Part shown: piece by piece, positions 1-7,688 of the stretch
How the letters are laid out: the number at the start of each line of letters is the position of its first letter
Numbering within the stretch: position 1 is the stretch's first letter
Source of the DNA: an uncultured Erysipelotrichaceae bacterium
GTDB lineage: Bacteria; Bacillota_I; Bacilli_A; RF39; UBA660
Length of the DNA: 23,607 nt
Assembly (NCBI GenBank): GCA_902783405.1
Contig: CACZQZ010000011.1
Span: 1 to 23,607 of the forward strand
Reading direction: 5' to 3'
The notes under the pieces: generated by a model
What the model saw: the letters and a program-made list of their open reading frames with translations, nothing else
What the model was told of the DNA's origin: nothing
Database searches by the model: none
Program-made: the position numbers and the translations under genes

Positions 1-380
1 TGTATTTGCTGATACTGAGCAACATCTTTATAACTATTTGGATGATCAATTAAATATTTTATTCCATCCAAATTTTTTGTGAAGTTATAAATTCCCATAG
101 AGACTAAGGAAGACAAATATGTTGGAGCAGAACTTTCTTCTGAATCATCCAAAACAAGAATTATTTTATTCATATCAAAGTTTACAGATAGTTTTTGTAA
201 AGTTTCAATATCTTTATAATTTTCTATAGCTGTAATATCTAAAATCATTCTTTGAAAATAGAAATTTTTAAAAGTAGCGATTATTTCATCAATTGAAAAT
301 TCACCTACTAAAGACTTCATAACATCTATATTTAAAGACTGAAACATATCTGTAGCTTTGTTACTGATTAAAACATTCAT
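1..380 (-). CDS. N-terminal part of a TadZ/CpaE-like pilus assembly ATPase (truncated by the window edge)
   Basis: Reading the minus strand from the ATG at 378-380 gives 126 open codons that run off position 1. The start has a good Shine-Dalgarno (GGAGG at about 385-390). The visible part begins MNVLISNKATDMFQ and looks like a response-regulator-like alpha/beta domain: a hydrophobic strand (RMILDITAI), a second strand ending in acidic residues (KIILVLDDSEES), then MGIYNFTKN and HPNSYKDVAQY. The pattern GIY-(D/N)-F followed by a P-x-x-Y-K-D-V element is what I know from the N-terminal domain of Firmicutes TadZ/CpaE-like proteins, which precedes a MinD/ParA-type ATPase domain. No Walker motif is visible because the gene is cut. 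It lies 28 nt after a pilin-like gene, so the two are probably one operon, with further tad genes expected beyond the left edge. The assignment rests on pattern and context. Confidence 0.55.
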   Translation of the reverse strand, partial: MNVLISNKATDMFQSLNIDVMKSLVGEFSIDEIIATFKNFYFQRMILDITAIENYKDIETLQKLSVNFDMNKIILVLDDSEESSAPTYLSSLVSMGIYNFTKNLDGIKYLIDHPNSYKDVAQYQQI

Positions 381-408
381 ATTTTACCTCCTTATATAAA
401 TTAACAAA

Positions 409-615
409 CTATTTGCACACAGTACTTATAGTTCCTCCACCATTTGCAGCTGTACATTGATTATTTTTCCATATTCCACCATTTGATTGACAACAAGCAG
501 ATCTTGATGCATTATTCATTAAATTAGTAATAAGTGGTGTAGCAATTGCAACAACAATACCGATTAAAACAATCGTAATAACTGTCATATTTGCTTCTCC
601 TGATGCTTCTTTCAT
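409..615 (-). CDS. Small type IV/Flp pilin-like protein with four cysteines
   Basis: A 68-aa protein. It opens with the short leader MKEASG, then EANMT and a single hydrophobic helix of about 22 residues (VITIVLIGIVVAIATPLI), then a polar region with Cys41, Cys42, Cys54 and Cys67. A short charged leader ending in Gly, a Glu at +1 and an immediate hydrophobic helix is the layout of a prepilin or pseudopilin cut by a prepilin peptidase. The classic Glu at +5 is replaced by Thr, so processing is not certain. The cysteines could form two disulphides outside the membrane. The ribosome site is GGGTGG upstream of the ATG at 613-615; the stop is TAG. It is the first gene after an extended -10 promoter, and the TadZ-like gene follows 28 nt downstream. 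This could be the major subunit of a Tad-type pilus. A simple membrane-anchored peptide remains possible. Confidence 0.6.
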   Translation of the reverse strand: MKEASGEANMTVITIVLIGIVVAIATPLITNLMNNASRSACCQSNGGIWKNNQCTAANGGGTISTVCK

Positions 616-648
616 TCTCTCACCACCCTTCGCTACTATACTAAGATA

Positions 649-657
649 ATTATACCA
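649..657 (-). promoter_or_regulatory. Extended -10 promoter of the pilin/TadZ operon
   Basis: On the minus strand this reads TGGTATAAT, a consensus extended -10 (TGnTATAAT). I see no good -35 at 17 bp; the hexamer there is CTATAT. A start of transcription near 641-642 would give a leader of about 27 nt to the pilin ATG. It marks the pilin locus as a transcription unit separate from dagK-yfhO. Confidence 0.6.
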
Positions 658-692
658 TATTTCTAAAAAAAATATAGTTTTTTTAAAAAAGT

Positions 693-3152
693 TTACACTT
701 TTTTACTATTATTATTTGTTTTTTTATACTTTTTATACATTTTTAATAAACAATATTCTAAAGTAATGCTTGATAAAAAGATTCCATAAAAAATGTATTT
801 AGGAAAATAAATAATTTTTATATTGTGATTTCCTTTTTTTAAATCTATTCCTAAAAAAGTATCAAACAATTTTCTATATTTTACTTTTTGATTATCTACA
901 TAAACTATAAAATTATTACTATATGGAATTGATAAAAATAAAGATTTATTATTATCTACTTTGATATTTCCCTCTAGTTTATTTTTATAAATTTTTATAT
1001 TATTTAATTGTTCTTTAGATAAAATATCCATCACTTTATTGAATTTATTCATATCTAAATAATATACTAATAACTCTTTTTCATTAATATTTTCCTCTGT
1101 ATCTAGTTTTAATGTAACTTTCTGATTTTCATAAATGTTTGGTATATAAATATTTCCATTCTTATAATCTAATTCATTTTCTTCATGCTTATTAATATTT
1201 AATTTTTTATTATTAACATAAATATCCATATCATACCTGTTTTTATAATTTAAATAAACTGGAGAATCATTATTGATATTTATTAAAAAAGTATTTTTAT
1301 TTACTTTTGATATATCACAAGGTTGATATATATCTATACCTGTCATTTTTTTTATAAATGTATTTTGATATTCAAAATTATTTTTATAATATAACTGATA
1401 TTTTTTTTCTTTAAAGGTAAATCCTATATTAAGTGAATTGTTTTTATATAAATAATATTTTTGATTTTTGATATAAAAAGTATCAACTAGCTCATAAAAA
1501 TCACTGATATCCTCTTTAGAATAAATATAATCAATATTAAGAATAGAATTTAAAATTTTTGATATCTCAACATGATTTCGAATATATGAACTAAAAATAT
1601 CTATACCAAAGTATTTTAAAAAAAGGTCAACTTTTTTATCATTCATAGTATTAAATTCACTTATTTTTCCATATCCACATATTAAGTTTTCATCTGTATT
1701 AAAAACTTCTCCTTCGATTCTAAAAACATTTAACTTTCCTAATCTTTCACATAAACCATACTTTTCATCATATACATTAAATGTTTTTTCTAAATTTTTA
1801 TTAGTAATAAAAGTTACTTTTATATTTATAAATAGTTCTAGGATTACCATAAAACTTAAACATAGCATATAATATTTATTATTATATTTCCTATGAATAT
1901 TTATAAATAAAAAATAACTAACTATAAAAAATAAATTAATAATTATTAAATTATTTAATTTATGTAAATATAATGAAGACAACAAATAAAAAAATATAGT
2001 TATAATAAAGCATATTAATAAATCTCTTTTATTTATAAATTTAATATTTTTAAAAGATTCATAAGAAAGGAAGATTAAAAATATAGTTATCAAAAAAGAA
2101 TAACGATATCCATAAATAATTGTATTAGAAAATCCATGCCATATATAATTTATAAATGGAATACTATAACTTAATATAAATAAAATGATGAAGATAAAAC
2201 TTATCTTTTTATTTCTTTTATGAATATTCTTATTAAAAAAATATAGAATAACTAAAACAAACATAAAAATACTAAAATATACATTAGGATTCCAATAAGC
2301 CATTTGTTTATCTGGTAATTTTAGAAAAAAGGAAGAAAACATCTCAAAAAAGTTTTTTATGATAATTGTAAAAGAATTAGGCATACCTTTACCTACTCTA
2401 TAAACATTTGATAGCTCTACTGCAAACGGAATAATTATCAAGGAACACAGTAATCCTGTAATTAAAGAACTTTTAAAAAATAAAAGAATTTTTCTTTTAT
2501 CTTTTATTTCTAATAAAAAGTATTGATAGAAAAAATATAAACATGAAAAGATACATAGCATAAAAGAAATATATATATTAGAAATAATAGTTAAGAATAA
2601 AAATATCATATAATATTTTATATCTTCATTCTCTATTATTTTATCAATACCGAGAAGTACTAAAGGAGATAAATATACTACATCCAGCCACATAATATTA
2701 AAATAATACATGATTATATATCCAGATATTGCATAACATAATGGAAAAATAAGATTTATTTTCTCTTTAAAATGGTGTTTTAAATAAATATACATCGTAG
2801 TACTAGAAAGAGCTATTTTAAAAAAAATAAGCATTACCATAAAAATTTGTATATGATGTTTAGGTACAAATATTAATAACAAATTAAGTGGTGAGGATAA
2901 ATAATAAATAAAAGTACCTAGCATACTTCCACCTAATCCTTTATAAAAAGAATAAAAGATAGAAGCATTTCCATTTAAAACATCCTTATAGTAATAGAAA
3001 AAATTACTATATTGTTCATGTAAATCTGCTACAAAAAAGTCTTTATAATGCATTTTATATAAAATAAAATATACTAAAAAAATTAAAATAGGCAAGAAAA
3101 AAGATAGAACAATATTTTTATCACTTTTTATTTTGCTTAAAATATTTTTCAT
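693..3152 (-). CDS. yfhO: YfhO-family multi-pass membrane protein, probable (lipo)teichoic acid glycosylation
   Basis: An 819-aa protein whose first half is a series of long hydrophobic helices and whose last third is mostly soluble, ending with one more hydrophobic segment and a Lys-rich tail. Soon after the first helix comes an extracytoplasmic loop with ADLHEQYSNF (Asp43, His45, Gln47) and then the GNASIFYSFYKGLGGSM region, the N-terminal pattern of the YfhO family. This family is thought to have a GT-C fold and, in Bacillus subtilis, is needed to add sugars from an undecaprenyl carrier to lipoteichoic acid outside the cell. The gene starts 13 nt after dagK; its weak ribosome site (GGATGTGAT) overlaps the dagK end, which suggests coupled translation. 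No csbB- or gtcA-type partner is in the window. Length is close to that of the family. The substrate is inferred. Confidence 0.8.
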   Translation of the reverse strand: MKNILSKIKSDKNIVLSFFLPILIFLVYFILYKMHYKDFFVADLHEQYSNFFYYYKDVLNGNASIFYSFYKGLGGSMLGTFIYYLSSPLNLLLIFVPKHHIQIFMVMLIFFKIALSSTTMYIYLKHHFKEKINLIFPLCYAISGYIIMYYFNIMWLDVVYLSPLVLLGIDKIIENEDIKYYMIFLFLTIISNIYISFMLCIFSCLYFFYQYFLLEIKDKRKILLFFKSSLITGLLCSLIIIPFAVELSNVYRVGKGMPNSFTIIIKNFFEMFSSFFLKLPDKQMAYWNPNVYFSIFMFVLVILYFFNKNIHKRNKKISFIFIILFILSYSIPFINYIWHGFSNTIIYGYRYSFLITIFLIFLSYESFKNIKFINKRDLLICFIITIFFYLLSSLYLHKLNNLIIINLFFIVSYFLFINIHRKYNNKYYMLCLSFMVILELFINIKVTFITNKNLEKTFNVYDEKYGLCERLGKLNVFRIEGEVFNTDENLICGYGKISEFNTMNDKKVDLFLKYFGIDIFSSYIRNHVEISKILNSILNIDYIYSKEDISDFYELVDTFYIKNQKYYLYKNNSLNIGFTFKEKKYQLYYKNNFEYQNTFIKKMTGIDIYQPCDISKVNKNTFLININNDSPVYLNYKNRYDMDIYVNNKKLNINKHEENELDYKNGNIYIPNIYENQKVTLKLDTEENINEKELLVYYLDMNKFNKVMDILSKEQLNNIKIYKNKLEGNIKVDNNKSLFLSIPYSNNFIVYVDNQKVKYRKLFDTFLGIDLKKGNHNIKIIYFPKYIFYGIFLSSITLEYCLLKMYKKYKKTNNNSKKV

Positions 3153-3165
3153 TCTATCACATCCA

Positions 3166-4086
3166 TTAATCTTTATTCATAAATAAACGATCTACATTCA
3201 CTTTAGGCACTAATAATTTCATAGTATCTGAAATAGTTAAATCATATGAATGCTGTTCATCTTCTAATTTTTCTCCATCAATACACCATGATGTATTTTG
3301 AGTATTTGTAATATTCATTTTAAATCTGCCTGCTTTATATACTGTAAATCCTGGAATTTCTTCGATGTGTTTTACTGGTAATAGTAAAAAGTTTTTAGCT
3401 AAATCTTTTTTTGAAGTTAAATTGCATAAAACAACTTCAAATTTTTTATCATCTAATTTAACATCTTCAAAAATATCATTTACTCCGCCTATTCTAGTAC
3501 TACTTGTAATAAAAATAAGCGAGTATTTTCCAGAACATTTTACTCCATCTATTTCATAAGTTACGTCATATAGTTTTAAACTATTATCTTTTATTATTTT
3601 AATGCCATAAATAATATATGCGAGTCTTCCATATTTACTTTTAAGTAGTCTAGGTGTTTCATAAGCAATATTCATAAAATTTCCAAAACTTGCTACATAA
3701 GTAAAAACATGTCCATTTATTTTAGGAATATCTACTTCCTTAACAACTCCATTTAATACTAATTCTAAGTTTTTTAATGTATCTTTGGTATATCCATACA
3801 TATTGCCTACATCATTTGTTGTACCAATTGGAAGATTTGCTATTAAAAACGGTTTTTTACGATTTAAATTACCTGTAATAACTTCATTATAAGTTCCATC
3901 TCCACCAGCAGATATGACTAAATCTGCATCATCTAAATGTTCTACAATTTCTCTGGCATGACCTTTATATTTTGTATGAATAATTGTTGTTGTATAATCA
4001 TACTTTTCTAAGACATGGTAAAAACTTTTTTCACTCACATGATGATTACCACTTTGATGATTATAAATAATAACACATTTTTTCAT
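3166..4086 (-). CDS. dagK: Diacylglycerol kinase (DagK/DgkB type lipid kinase)
   Basis: A 306-aa protein of the soluble DAGK-catalytic family. The nucleotide-binding motif GGDGTYNEV is at residues 61-69, followed by ANLPIGTTNDVG (about 83-94), which also belongs to the ATP site. The C-terminal half has the beta-sandwich features of the family, ending with SWCIDGE, the conserved D-G-E near the C-terminus. In Firmicutes, DgkB phosphorylates the diacylglycerol released when phosphatidylglycerol donates glycerophosphate to lipoteichoic acid, returning it to phospholipid synthesis. The ribosome site AGGTGAT is well placed. The gene heads an operon with yfhO, itself implicated in lipoteichoic acid modification, which supports this role over sphingosine-type or other lipid kinase activity. 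The assignment to family is firm; the substrate is inferred from the family. Confidence 0.88.
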   Translation of the reverse strand: MKKCVIIYNHQSGNHHVSEKSFYHVLEKYDYTTTIIHTKYKGHAREIVEHLDDADLVISAGGDGTYNEVITGNLNRKKPFLIANLPIGTTNDVGNMYGYTKDTLKNLELVLNGVVKEVDIPKINGHVFTYVASFGNFMNIAYETPRLLKSKYGRLAYIIYGIKIIKDNSLKLYDVTYEIDGVKCSGKYSLIFITSSTRIGGVNDIFEDVKLDDKKFEVVLCNLTSKKDLAKNFLLLPVKHIEEIPGFTVYKAGRFKMNITNTQNTSWCIDGEKLEDEQHSYDLTISDTMKLLVPKVNVDRLFMNKD

Positions 4087-4147
4087 AGCATCACCTACTA
4101 CTAAAATTTTATAATAAAATAATTAAAAAAACAATGAATTTTTGATG

Positions 4148-4178
4148 AAAAATAAAAGGAAGTCAAATTCCTCCTTCT
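4148..4178 (-). terminator. Rho-independent terminator after the deoD-ymfF-ymfH-small protein operon
   Basis: The minus strand reads AGAAGGAGG, loop AATTTGA, CTTCCTTTT, then ATTTTT: a 9-bp stem with two G-U pairs followed by a U-rich tail. It lies about 34 nt after the stop of the 53-aa gene and before dagK. Confidence 0.7.
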
Positions 4179-4211
4179 AATTTACAAATAAAATCTAAAT
4201 TAATGACAAAA

Positions 4212-4373
4212 CTATTTTTTTACAGTTGTTAGTATTACTTTACTTTTTCCTTTTAAGACACTTTCACTCCAACAAAATGCTTTACCCCCTTTTAAAGATT
4301 CATTAGTACTAATTTGAGGTCTAGACTGCGTAAAAAAACCTTTTGGAAAAGATATTTTTTGACTTTCTTCCAT
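4212..4373 (-). CDS. Unrecognised 53-aa protein at the end of the ymf operon
   Basis: I do not recognise this protein. The reading frame is open further upstream (to 4445) but would overlap ymfH by about 47 nt; the ATG at 4371-4373 is the better start because it follows the ymfH stop by 25 nt and has an AAAGGT box about 8 nt before it. The product starts MEESQKISFPKGFF, contains SRPQIS, one Cys-Trp pair (FCWSES) and ends in a basic VLKGKSKVIL segment. It is hydrophilic, with no membrane segment or leader. A rho-independent terminator follows the stop, so the gene closes the transcription unit, which supports it being real. Confidence 0.55.
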   Translation of the reverse strand: MEESQKISFPKGFFTQSRPQISTNESLKGGKAFCWSESVLKGKSKVILTTVKK

Positions 4374-4398
4374 TTTCAGCGACCTTTTTCTATTTTTA

Positions 4399-5670
4399 TT
4401 ATTTTTCTTTTTGCATAATAATAGAACTTGTATTTTTAAAATCAACTTGTTTTAATAAATTATTAGCATCCTTTGTATTTAATTTTTTTATCATTGAAAA
4501 ATCATCTGTATACACTTCATTATACCGAATAATATTATTCATAACTTTAGAATTCAAATTATAAATACTATCTCCTACCATAATATAACTAGATATTAAT
4601 GCTTTTTTCTTTCTTTCAAAGTCTTTTTCTAAAATTTCTTTATTTTGTATTTCTTTTTCAACTCTATCGATAAATTCATCTGGTTTATCTGTTTCAGCTA
4701 AAAGTAATATTGCGATATGTCTATCTGTTTGAACCATATTAATACCAATATCATAATGAATAATACCATCTTGTTTTAATTTTTCTGAAAATTCACTTGT
4801 AACTCCTAATTTTAAATCAAAGTAATAAAAGAGATAATTTCTTATTTCAAATAAAGAGTAATCTAAATTTTCAATATTTATTTTAATATTAAATGAAACT
4901 TTAGGTTTTACTACATCAAAGGAAATATGTTCTTTTTCTTTATAAACTTCATCTGGTTCCATAGGATTTTTAATCTTAATTTTATCCATTTTTTTAAAAT
5001 CTTTTTGACTTTGATTTTCTTTTACAATTTCAAATACTTCTTTAGGATTTACATTACCAGTAACAATTAAAAACATATTAGATGGATGATAAAAAGTATT
5101 GTAACATTCATAAAGCATATCTTTTGTTATTTTTTTGATACTTTGTTTTGTTCCACCAACCGATATTCTAATGGGATGTTTTTTAAATGTATTAAATAAG
5201 CTTTTATCATACAAAACAGTATAAGGATCATCTTCATACATATCAAGTTCTTCTTTGATAATGCCTTTTTCTTTTTCAACATTTTCTTCTGTAAAGTAAG
5301 GGCTTTGGACAAAGTCTAATAAATAATTTAAGTTTTCTTTAAATTTTTCCGTTCCAGAAAATAAATATGTCGTTCGGTCAGTCGTTGTACTAGCATTTGA
5401 AGAAGCTCCTCTTTTTTCATAAAAAGCAAATGGATCTTCTCCATCCTTTTGTTCAAAAACTTTATGCTCTAAAAAATGAGCAATTCCATCTGGATATTTT
5501 TGATAATCTTTTTTATGAGTAGGTATAAATTCATTAATCATAGAACCGTATTTCGTTGTAAAAGTAGCGTATATATTACGAGTTTTTTTAGGTATGACGT
5601 AAACATTAAGTCCATTATCTATCGTTTCAGAGTAAAGATTTAAATCTAGTTTATTTAGTTTTCTCTTCAT
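4399..5670 (-). CDS. ymfH: M16-family zinc protease, catalytically complete (YmfH-like)
   Basis: A 423-aa protein of the pitrilysin/insulinase family. The inverted zinc motif HFLEH is at residues 65-69, in the context GIAHFLEHKVFEQKDGEDP. About 70 residues later comes the helix EKGIIKEELDMYEDDP, which supplies the third zinc ligand (a Glu at about 140-141). The C-terminal half is the usual non-catalytic M16 domain. The ribosome site AGGAGGAAG precedes the ATG; the start lies inside the end of ymfF (20-nt overlap), so the two are translationally coupled. In B. subtilis the corresponding pair is ymfF-ymfH. The partner here lacks the zinc motif but keeps the Arg/Tyr substrate-binding pair, so the two probably form a heterodimeric peptidase. 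The natural substrate is not shown by the sequence. Confidence 0.85.
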   Translation of the reverse strand: MKRKLNKLDLNLYSETIDNGLNVYVIPKKTRNIYATFTTKYGSMINEFIPTHKKDYQKYPDGIAHFLEHKVFEQKDGEDPFAFYEKRGASSNASTTTDRTTYLFSGTEKFKENLNYLLDFVQSPYFTEENVEKEKGIIKEELDMYEDDPYTVLYDKSLFNTFKKHPIRISVGGTKQSIKKITKDMLYECYNTFYHPSNMFLIVTGNVNPKEVFEIVKENQSQKDFKKMDKIKIKNPMEPDEVYKEKEHISFDVVKPKVSFNIKINIENLDYSLFEIRNYLFYYFDLKLGVTSEFSEKLKQDGIIHYDIGINMVQTDRHIAILLLAETDKPDEFIDRVEKEIQNKEILEKDFERKKKALISSYIMVGDSIYNLNSKVMNNIIRYNEVYTDDFSMIKKLNTKDANNLLKQVDFKNTSSIIMQKEK

Positions 5671-6925
5671 GACTTCCTCCTTCTAAGCAATAGATAAGGT
5701 TTTCCTCTACTTTTTTAGCAAACTCTACAATACTATTTTTATCTACTTTTTCAATCTTTTTTTCTCTTTCTTCAATATCATCTAATTTTAAATATTCTTT
5801 GGAAGCATACATGTTTAAAATACTATAAGGTCTGTCATAAATTTCTCTTAAACTATTTTTATACATAGATTTAGCTCTTTTAATAGCTTTTTCATCAAAT
5901 TTACCTTTTTTCATATCATCTAAACATTTTTCTATATTTATAAGTACTTTATCATAATTTTTTTGATCAAACCCTAATCTTATGGTCATTAAACTATAAA
6001 TGCGATTTATAAAAGAAGAAATACTATAACACAGAGAATTTTTTTCTCTTACGATTTTAAATAGTTTAGAGTCTCCTCCTCCACCCAAAATAAAGGAATA
6101 AATATAACTTACATAATCTCTTTCAAAATCACTTAAATCATTTAAATTATACGCAATACACATTTTACTTTGTGTAAACGTACTTTTTTCTTTTACTTCT
6201 TTTACTTTTTCTCTTCTTAAAACATCTGTTATATAATGAGACTGTTTATATGTTTTTCTTTCTTCAAAGTGAAACAATTTACTTATTTCATGGATATTTT
6301 CTTCTTTTAAATCACCTAAGACAAAAATATCAATCATATCATTTTGTAATATATCCTTATAAAAATCATATAAATTTTTACTTGTTACCTTTTGTAAGTC
6401 TTCTAAGTCACCTTCTGGATGATAAGAAAGAAAAGACTTTTCATCTAACAAATCATACATACGATTTAAACTATATTGATTTGGATTTTCTTTTGTAATT
6501 TCAATGTCGTCTTTAACTATATTTTTGGCGATGGAAAAAGATTTCTCTTCGAAAGCATCATTTTCTATATTTGGATTAAAAATAATTTCTTTAATAAATT
6601 CAATAACTTCTTTTATAATGCCTGTCTCTGTATATTCTTCATTTAAAAAACTAAAGTTAAAACCTAAAATTCCATATCTACCAGAAGTTAAAGAATAGGA
6701 ACTATAATTAATTCCATATAATTCCTCTGTAGCGATAGATAGTAATCTTTCTGAGTGATATTTTTTGGTTGATTTAATTAGTAGTTCACTTAATATATTT
6801 CTTTTTGTAATATCTTCTTTTTTAAGGGGTCTTTTAAAATTAATTTTTATAGTAATAGTTTTAAATTTATTAGTTTGAATCGTGTGTAAATTAAAGTTTT
6901 GTAATTTTATTTTCTTATAATTCAT
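5651..6925 (-). CDS. ymfF: M16-family inactive partner subunit (YmfF-like)
   Basis: A 424-aa protein of the same fold as its neighbour, but the region that should carry HxxEH has NILSELLIKSTKKYHSER instead, so no zinc site is visible. The C-terminal half has GGGGDSKLFKIVREKNSLCYS: the glycine-rich element and the R...Y pair (VREKNSLCY) that bind substrate in the non-catalytic halves of M16 proteins. This split of zinc site and R/Y site between two subunits is the arrangement of two-chain M16 peptidases such as mitochondrial processing peptidase. The gene overlaps deoD by 4 nt (ATGA) and ymfH by 20 nt. Its ribosome site (AAAGGT) lies inside the end of deoD. Confidence 0.82.
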   Translation of the reverse strand: MNYKKIKLQNFNLHTIQTNKFKTITIKINFKRPLKKEDITKRNILSELLIKSTKKYHSERLLSIATEELYGINYSSYSLTSGRYGILGFNFSFLNEEYTETGIIKEVIEFIKEIIFNPNIENDAFEEKSFSIAKNIVKDDIEITKENPNQYSLNRMYDLLDEKSFLSYHPEGDLEDLQKVTSKNLYDFYKDILQNDMIDIFVLGDLKEENIHEISKLFHFEERKTYKQSHYITDVLRREKVKEVKEKSTFTQSKMCIAYNLNDLSDFERDYVSYIYSFILGGGGDSKLFKIVREKNSLCYSISSFINRIYSLMTIRLGFDQKNYDKVLINIEKCLDDMKKGKFDEKAIKRAKSMYKNSLREIYDRPYSILNMYASKEYLKLDDIEEREKKIEKVDKNSIVEFAKKVEENLIYCLEGGSHEEKTK

Positions 6926-7635
6926 GAGGATACCTTTCTAGCTGCTTCAAGTGCTAATACAATCATGTTTGTAAATGATTTTTCTCTTTCTTCACTTGTT
7001 GTTTCCTCCTTTGTTATAAAGTGATCGGAAATCGTAAGAATACAAGCAGCATTTTTATTTAATATTTTGGCATTATGAAATAGTGCAAAACTTTCCATTT
7101 CAACAGCTAAGCACTTTTTTTCTTTATTTTTATAAATGTAATCATCATTTTCTTTATAAAATACATCACTAGAATAAACTCTTCCTTCATGAAGATTTAT
7201 GTTTAATTCTTTAGCACTTTCTTTTATTTTTTGATTAATTTCATTTGATGAAGATAAAATATTTTCTTCACTACCATTTTGAACTTTAGCAAAACTACTG
7301 TCGGTATATGAATCTAAAACAAGTAACACATCATATACGTTTAGATTTTCATCATAACAACCCGCACTACCAATTCTAATAATAGTATCTACATTATAAA
7401 ATTTATATAATTCATAAGAATAAATTCCCATACTAGGCATACCCATTCCGGATGCCATTACTGTTACTTTCGTATCTTTATAAATACCTGTAAAAGCTAA
7501 AATACCTCTTACCGTATTTACTAATTTATAATCTTTTAAATATGTTTTAGCAATAAATTCTGCTCTTTTTGGATCTCCAGGCATTAAAACAATGCTTGCA
7601 ATTTCACCTTCTTTAGCTTCTATATGTGGTGTCAT
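6922..7635 (-). CDS. deoD: Purine-nucleoside phosphorylase, DeoD type
   Basis: A 237-aa enzyme that reversibly phosphorolyses purine (deoxy)nucleosides to the base and (deoxy)ribose-1-phosphate, for salvage in the cytoplasm. The E. coli PNP active-site set is present at matching positions: His4, MPGDP with Gly20 and Arg24, Arg43, RIGSAG with Arg87 and Ser90, VEMES with Glu179 and Glu181, and TISDH with Asp204, plus Arg217. The length is normal. The start at 7633-7635 is set by AGGAGG at 7644-7649. It heads a transcription unit with its own extended -10 promoter and overlaps ymfF by ATGA. The nucleoside enzyme has no obvious biochemical link with the protease pair behind it. Confidence 0.95.
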   Translation of the reverse strand: MTPHIEAKEGEIASIVLMPGDPKRAEFIAKTYLKDYKLVNTVRGILAFTGIYKDTKVTVMASGMGMPSMGIYSYELYKFYNVDTIIRIGSAGCYDENLNVYDVLLVLDSYTDSSFAKVQNGSEENILSSSNEINQKIKESAKELNINLHEGRVYSSDVFYKENDDYIYKNKEKKCLAVEMESFALFHNAKILNKNAACILTISDHFITKEETTSEEREKSFTNMIVLALEAARKVSS

Positions 7636-7657
7636 AGACCATACCTCCTCTTATTTT

Positions 7658-7666
7658 ATTATACCA
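7658..7666 (-). promoter_or_regulatory. Extended -10 promoter of deoD-ymfF-ymfH
   Basis: The minus strand reads TGGTATAAT, the same extended -10 as the pilin promoter, with no convincing -35. The predicted transcript start (about 7651) leaves a leader of roughly 15 nt that is almost entirely the ribosome site. Confidence 0.65.
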
Positions 7667-7688
7667 TATCAAAGGGCAAAAATCTTTT

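Noticed and set aside
4374..4445. Upstream 24-residue extension of the 53-aa protein
   Set aside because: It would lie almost wholly within the end of ymfH and gives a Lys/Asn-rich low-complexity start; the downstream ATG is better placed.
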